Below, piece by piece: positions 7,901 through 10,046 of a stretch of DNA of 10,046 nt. Origin of the DNA: Clostridium sp. UBA3947 (GTDB lineage: Bacteria > Bacillota > Clostridia > Clostridiales > Clostridiaceae). A program made the translations under genes and the position numbers. The stretch spans positions 455 through 10,500 of the forward strand of contig DGDR01000139.1 in the NCBI GenBank assembly GCA_002385545.1. Direction: 5' to 3'. The notes under the pieces are model-generated. The model had not been told where the DNA came from and did no database searches. It saw only the letters and a list, made by a program, of their open reading frames with translations. The first letter of the stretch is position 1. Each line of letters begins with the position of its first letter.

Positions 7901-8629
7901 ACCAGGTCTTAACCTTTTATATACTTCTAATAAAGCCTCTTCTTTAGTCTTTGTATTATCCTTTTCTATTGTAGCCTTAAGTCTTTCTTCTTCGCCAAAA
8001 AAGTCTAATATTTCTTGGTCACTTCCTATACCCATAGCTCTAGCTAAAATGGTAATAGGTAATTTTCTGGTCTTGTCAATTCTAACATAGACAACATCAT
8101 TGGAATCAGTTTCATATTCCAACCAAGCACCTCTATTTGGTATAACGGTTGAACCAAATAGCTTTTTACCAGTTTTATCTCTAGAAACGCTGTAATAAAC
8201 ACCTGGTGATCTTACCAGCTGGCTTACAATAACACGTTCCGCACCATTGATTATGAATGTTCCTTGCTCAGTCATGAGAGGGAAATCACCCATAAAGACT
8301 TCTTGTTCCTTAAGTTCGCCGGTTTCTTTGTTGTATAGCCTTACCTTTACCTTAAGTGGAGCTGCATAAGTCGCATCTCTTTCTTTACATTCTTCCACTG
8401 AGTACTTGATATTATCCATATCAAGCTTATAGCCTACAAACTCAAGAACCAGATTCCCTGTGTAATCCGTAATAGGATTGACATCGTCAAAGACCTCTTG
8501 AAGGCCTTCATCTAGAAACCACTTGTATGAATCTAGCTGAACTTCAATAAGATTCGGCATGTCTGTAACCTCTTTTACTCTGCCGAAGCTCATCCTTGTT
8601 CTTTTTCCTACTTGGACAGGATGTACCAT
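4928..8629 (-). CDS. rpoB: DNA-directed RNA polymerase subunit beta
   Basis: Beta forms the other half of the RNA polymerase catalytic cleft and the rifampicin pocket. The protein has 1233 residues and is intact. Landmarks are the N-terminal lobes with [18 protein letters not shown], the rifampicin region [18 protein letters not shown] (about 484-500), Glu785-Asp786 in GYNYEDAM beside the active site, Lys937 and Lys945 in [12 protein letters not shown], and the C-terminal clamp segment with [20 protein letters not shown]. Residue 502 (E. coli 526) is Asn, where His is usual; the other classical rifampicin positions look wild type. After about residue 1165 comes a very acidic tail. The ATG start has AAGGGGTGAT just upstream. 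It follows rplL after 244 bp that hold a terminator and then a promoter, so it is probably fed by read-through and by its own promoter. rpoC follows after 22 bp. Confidence 0.99.
   Translation of the reverse strand: [1233 protein letters not shown]
4931..5137 (-). other. Region encoding the acidic C-terminal tail of RpoB
   Basis: The last 69 residues (about 1165-1233) contain 31 Asp or Glu and only two Lys or Arg, with short repeats such as DIDEDIDID and [15 protein letters not shown]. It lies beyond the conserved beta C-terminus and looks disordered. Acidic extensions at the end of RpoB are known in Firmicutes; the function of this one cannot be read from sequence. Confidence 0.75.
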
Positions 8630-8799
8630 TAGCTATCACCCCTTGTAAATACTTATAAAAAATATACTATCCCTTAGAAGTACTCTAACGGATTGCATAT
8701 TAACTCAATAATTTAGTATAACCTAATAAAAGGATTTTCATTCAACTTACAATAAAGACAAAAAATACATGGGCTTTATGTAAATTCATGCATTTAATT
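8630..8799 (-). other. Long 5' leader of rpoB, no recognised element
   Basis: Between the predicted rpoB promoter and the rpoB ATG lie about 164 transcribed bases, very AT-rich. A TATACT box at 8720-8715 has a poor partner, TTGAAT, 19 bp upstream; a second promoter is possible but weak. A five-pair UACAU/AUGUA hairpin with a T-run after it is too weak to call a terminator. I see no small ORF with a ribosome binding site and recognise no riboswitch. Confidence 0.4.
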
Positions 8800-8828
8800 A
8801 TGTTATCATAACCAATTACTACTGTCAA
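8800..8828 (-). promoter_or_regulatory. Predicted sigma-A promoter for rpoBC
   Basis: TTGACA (8828-8823), a 17-bp spacer and TAACAT (8805-8800) stand just after the rplL terminator. The -35 is perfect and the -10 matches four of six bases. Transcription would begin near 8793. It would give rpoBC a supply independent of rplJL read-through. Confidence 0.7.
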
Positions 8829-8830
8829 TA

Positions 8831-8866
8831 TGAAAATTAAAAAAGGCACTTGAAAAAGTGCCTTTT
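8831..8866 (-). terminator. Rho-independent terminator / attenuator between rplL and rpoB
   Basis: On the minus strand AAAAGGCACT (8866-8857) and AGTGCCTTTT (8850-8841) form a 10-bp stem around a 6-nt loop, followed by TTAATTTT. It begins seven bases after the rplL stop. Terminators here partly stop rplJL transcription and let a fraction reach rpoBC in other bacteria, so partial read-through is likely. In the plus orientation the stem is also followed by a short T-run, but there is no gene on that strand. Confidence 0.9.
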
Positions 8867-8873
8867 CTATTAA

Positions 8874-9242
8874 CTACTTTAATTCTACAGTAGCACCAAC
8901 TTCAGCAAGCTTAGCTTTCATAGCTTCAGCTTCATCCTTTGATACGCCTTCTTTTAATGTCTTAGGAGCTCCTTCAACTAATTCCTTAGCATCCTTTAAT
9001 CCTAAGCCAGTTAATTCTCTAACAACCTTTATAACCTTGATCTTTTCAGCACCAGCGTTAGCTAATACTACATCGAACTCAGTCTTTTCTTCTGTTGGAG
9101 CTGCAGCTGCTGCTGCGCCACCTGCTACTGCAACTGGAGCTGCTGCGCTTACTCCAAATTCTTCTTCACATGCTTTTACTAATTCATTTAATTCTAATAC
9201 GCTCATTTCTTTTATAGCTTGAATGATCTCTTCTCTTGTCAT
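8874..9242 (-). CDS. rplL: 50S ribosomal protein L7/L12
   Basis: L7/L12 dimers form the flexible stalk of the 50S subunit that recruits and activates translation GTPases (EF-Tu, EF-G, IF2, RF3). The 122-residue protein has the family layout: an N-terminal dimerisation and L10-binding helical domain (about 1-31), an Ala/Gly/Pro hinge (about 32-50, with a run of six Ala), and a C-terminal factor-binding domain (about 54-122) carrying KVIKVVRELTGLGLKDAKEL and ending VGATVELK. The ATG start follows GGAGGTG by 8 nt; the stop is TAG. It lies 29 bp after rplJ, and a terminator starts seven bases after it. L12 is needed in several copies per ribosome, which fits an end-of-unit position before the attenuator. 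Confidence 0.99.
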   Translation of the reverse strand: MTREEIIQAIKEMSVLELNELVKACEEEFGVSAAAPVAVAGGAAAAAAPTEEKTEFDVVLANAGAEKIKVIKVVRELTGLGLKDAKELVEGAPKTLKEGVSKDEAEAMKAKLAEVGATVELK

Positions 9243-9271
9243 TATTAGACACCTCCAAATTTTCTATTATT

Positions 9272-9769
9272 TTATGCGTTTTCTTTCTGATCTCTAATTG
9301 CACTTAATACATAAGCCAATTTTGATAATGGAGCCTTGAAGCTTCCAAGTAATTTTGCAATAAGTACTTCTCTTGATGGTATAGCTGCAATAGCCTTAAT
9401 CATATTAGCATCGTAAATTTGCTTTTCTACGATACCAGCCTTAAGCTCTAATTTCTTATGATCCTTTGCGAAATCATTTAAAACTCTTGCTGCTGCAGTT
9501 GCATCATCATAGCTGAAAGCTATGGATACTGGTCCTTCAAGATATTGAACTATTCCGTCTAGGCCTAGTTCCTTAGCAGCTAATGTTGTCATTGTATTCT
9601 TATATACCTTGTATTCAACACCAGCTTCTCTTAATTTTCTTCTTAATGCTGTATCTTCTTCTACAGTTAAACCTTGATAGCTAGCAAGTACAACACCTTG
9701 TGCCTTTTCTAACTTTTCTTTTATTTCCGCAACCTTTGCTTCCTTTATAGCTCTATTCTTATTTGTCAC
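9272..9769 (-). CDS. rplJ: 50S ribosomal protein L10
   Basis: L10 anchors L12 dimers to 23S rRNA at the base of the stalk. The 165-residue protein is normal in length. The N-terminal globular rRNA-binding domain (about 1-130) includes VVLASYQGLTVEED, YKVYKNTMTTLA and the LEGPVSIAF strand; the last 35 or so residues form the long helix that carries L12 dimers (SFKAPLSKLAYVLSAI). The start is GTG with AAGGAGGTG 8 nt upstream; the next in-frame ATG is codon 60, inside the RNA-binding domain, so GTG is the start. It lies downstream of an L10 leader RNA and its own predicted promoter, and 29 bp before rplL. Feedback by the L10-L12 complex on the leader is known in relatives and expected here. Confidence 0.98.
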   Translation of the reverse strand: MTNKNRAIKEAKVAEIKEKLEKAQGVVLASYQGLTVEEDTALRRKLREAGVEYKVYKNTMTTLAAKELGLDGIVQYLEGPVSIAFSYDDATAAARVLNDFAKDHKKLELKAGIVEKQIYDANMIKAIAAIPSREVLIAKLLGSFKAPLSKLAYVLSAIRDQKENA

Positions 9770-9777
9770 TGTGTGTC

Positions 9778-9786
9778 CACCTCCTT
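9778..9786 (-). promoter_or_regulatory. Ribosome binding site of rplJ, fixing a GTG start
   Basis: AAGGAGGTG on the minus strand stands 8 nt before GTG (9769-9767). It is close to a full anti-16S match and decides the non-ATG start. Confidence 0.85.
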
Positions 9787-9810
9787 ACGCTTCTCACAGT
9801 TCTTTACATA

Positions 9811-9842
9811 AATAATAAAGTCTCCCGCAGACGCAGAGAGAC
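9811..9842 (-). terminator. Possible attenuator hairpin at the 3' end of the L10 leader
   Basis: GUCUCUC (9842-9836) pairs with GGGAGAC (9826-9820), seven pairs with one G-U, around a 9-nt loop. The transcript then reads UUUAUUAUUU. This is the conserved last hairpin of the L10 leader. The U-rich run makes it a plausible intrinsic attenuator; in B. subtilis the rplJL leader is controlled by transcription attenuation. The broken U-tract lowers certainty. Confidence 0.5.
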
Positions 9843-9938
9843 CCAACAATCGTAATGTATCGGAACCCTCGGTAGGTTGGAACCCGTTACGCCAAATGGC
9901 ACCTACTGTCTACGGTTTGTTACCTTATTCAATTAACC
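9820..9938 (-). ncRNA. Ribosomal protein L10 leader RNA
   Basis: This cis-acting RNA binds the L10-L12 complex and represses rplJL when it is in excess. The minus strand has the diagnostic sequence CCGUAGACAGUAGGUGCC, resembling the L10 site in 23S rRNA (AGACAG...AGGU), then GGCGUAAC, CCUACCGAGG and the terminal GUCUC/GAGAC hairpin. GUAGGU (9906-9901) pairs perfectly with ACCUAC (9877-9872) and encloses a GCC-AUUU-GGC hairpin. CGUAA (9891-9887) can pair with UUACG (9855-9851). It lies between a strong promoter and rplJ, as expected. The ends are approximate; the 5' end is the predicted start of transcription. Confidence 0.93.
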
Positions 9939-9944
9939 TATGCC

Positions 9945-9973
9945 ATTTTATCAAACAACATAGATCTTGTCAA
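9945..9973 (-). promoter_or_regulatory. Predicted sigma-A promoter for the L10 leader, rplJ and rplL
   Basis: TTGACA (9973-9968), a 17-bp spacer and TAAAAT (9950-9945) begin two bases after the rplA stop. The -35 is perfect and the -10 matches five of six bases. Transcription would start near 9938, giving a leader of about 169 nt that exactly covers the L10 leader motif. Confidence 0.85.
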
Positions 9974-9975
9974 TA

Positions 9976-10046
9976 CTATTCAAGAACCTTAACTGGATTA
10001 ATTTTAATTCCAGGTCCCATAGTGCTTGATACAACTACGGACTTGA
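9976..10046 (-). CDS. rplA: 50S ribosomal protein L1, C-terminal end only
   Basis: Only the last 22 codons and the TAG stop are present; the gene enters from the right edge. The residues KSVVVSSTMGPGIKINPVKV followed by Leu-Glu match the conserved L1 C-terminus, where the STMGPG motif is diagnostic. L1 binds 23S rRNA at the mobile stalk near the E site. L1 commonly precedes rplJ and follows rplK, which fits this position. The promoter for rplJ starts two bases after the stop. Confidence 0.95.
   Translation of the reverse strand, partial: KSVVVSSTMGPGIKINPVKVLE

Noticed and set aside
8715..8745. A second rpoB promoter (TTGAAT with TATACT)
   Set aside because: The spacer is 19 bp and the -35 is poor, so it was noted within the leader entry but not called.
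8764..8786. A second terminator in the rpoB leader (UACAU/AUGUA stem followed by a T-run)
   Set aside because: Only five mostly A-U pairs support the stem, which is too unstable to terminate transcription.
9050..9150. Low-complexity Ala-rich stretch in rplL as a repeat element
   Set aside because: It is the normal flexible hinge of L7/L12.
1..10046. Mobile elements, CRISPR arrays, tRNA or rRNA genes, or a novel gene system
   Set aside because: The window is filled with intact core housekeeping genes, all on one strand with short spacers. No transposase, spaced direct repeats, tRNA or rRNA sequence was seen.

Overview
This window is the ribosomal-protein/RNA-polymerase cluster of a low-GC Firmicute, most likely a Clostridium-type (Clostridiaceae) genome. 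The evidence is the AT-rich sequence, strong AGGAGG-type ribosome binding sites, AGA-rich arginine codons, an L10 leader RNA, a YbxF-type L7Ae-like gene between rpoC and rpsL, and RpoB/RpoC proteins of clostridial length and sequence. Every gene lies on the minus strand, so the biological order runs from the right end of the window to the left.

In transcription order: the last 22 codons of rplA (L1); a sigma-A-type promoter right after the rplA stop; an L10 leader RNA; rplJ (L10) and rplL (L7/L12); a rho-independent terminator followed at once by a second promoter and a leader of about 164 nt; rpoB and rpoC, 22 bp apart; a third promoter right after the rpoC stop, with a leader that carries a perfect 15-bp hairpin; the small L7Ae-like gene; rpsL (S12); a 140-bp intercistronic region with several inverted repeats; and rpsG (S7), cut off by the left edge of the window. 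All three promoters have a perfect TTGACA -35 and a 17-bp spacer. Three of the seven visible starts are not ATG: rplJ GTG, rpoC TTG and rpsG GTG.

The genes form three linked transcription blocks. L10 and L12 build the ribosomal stalk and are probably controlled by L10-L12 binding the leader RNA. RpoB and RpoC are the catalytic subunits of RNA polymerase, fed partly by read-through of the rplL terminator and partly by their own promoter. The last block is the start of the str operon, which usually continues into fusA and tuf outside this window.

The region is housekeeping, and I see no mobile element, CRISPR array, tRNA, rRNA or new defence system. The points most worth following up are an Asn in the rifampicin pocket of RpoB where His is usual (residue 502, E. 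coli 526), and two structured RNA regions that standard annotation does not explain: the L7Ae-like gene leader and the rpsL-rpsG spacer.
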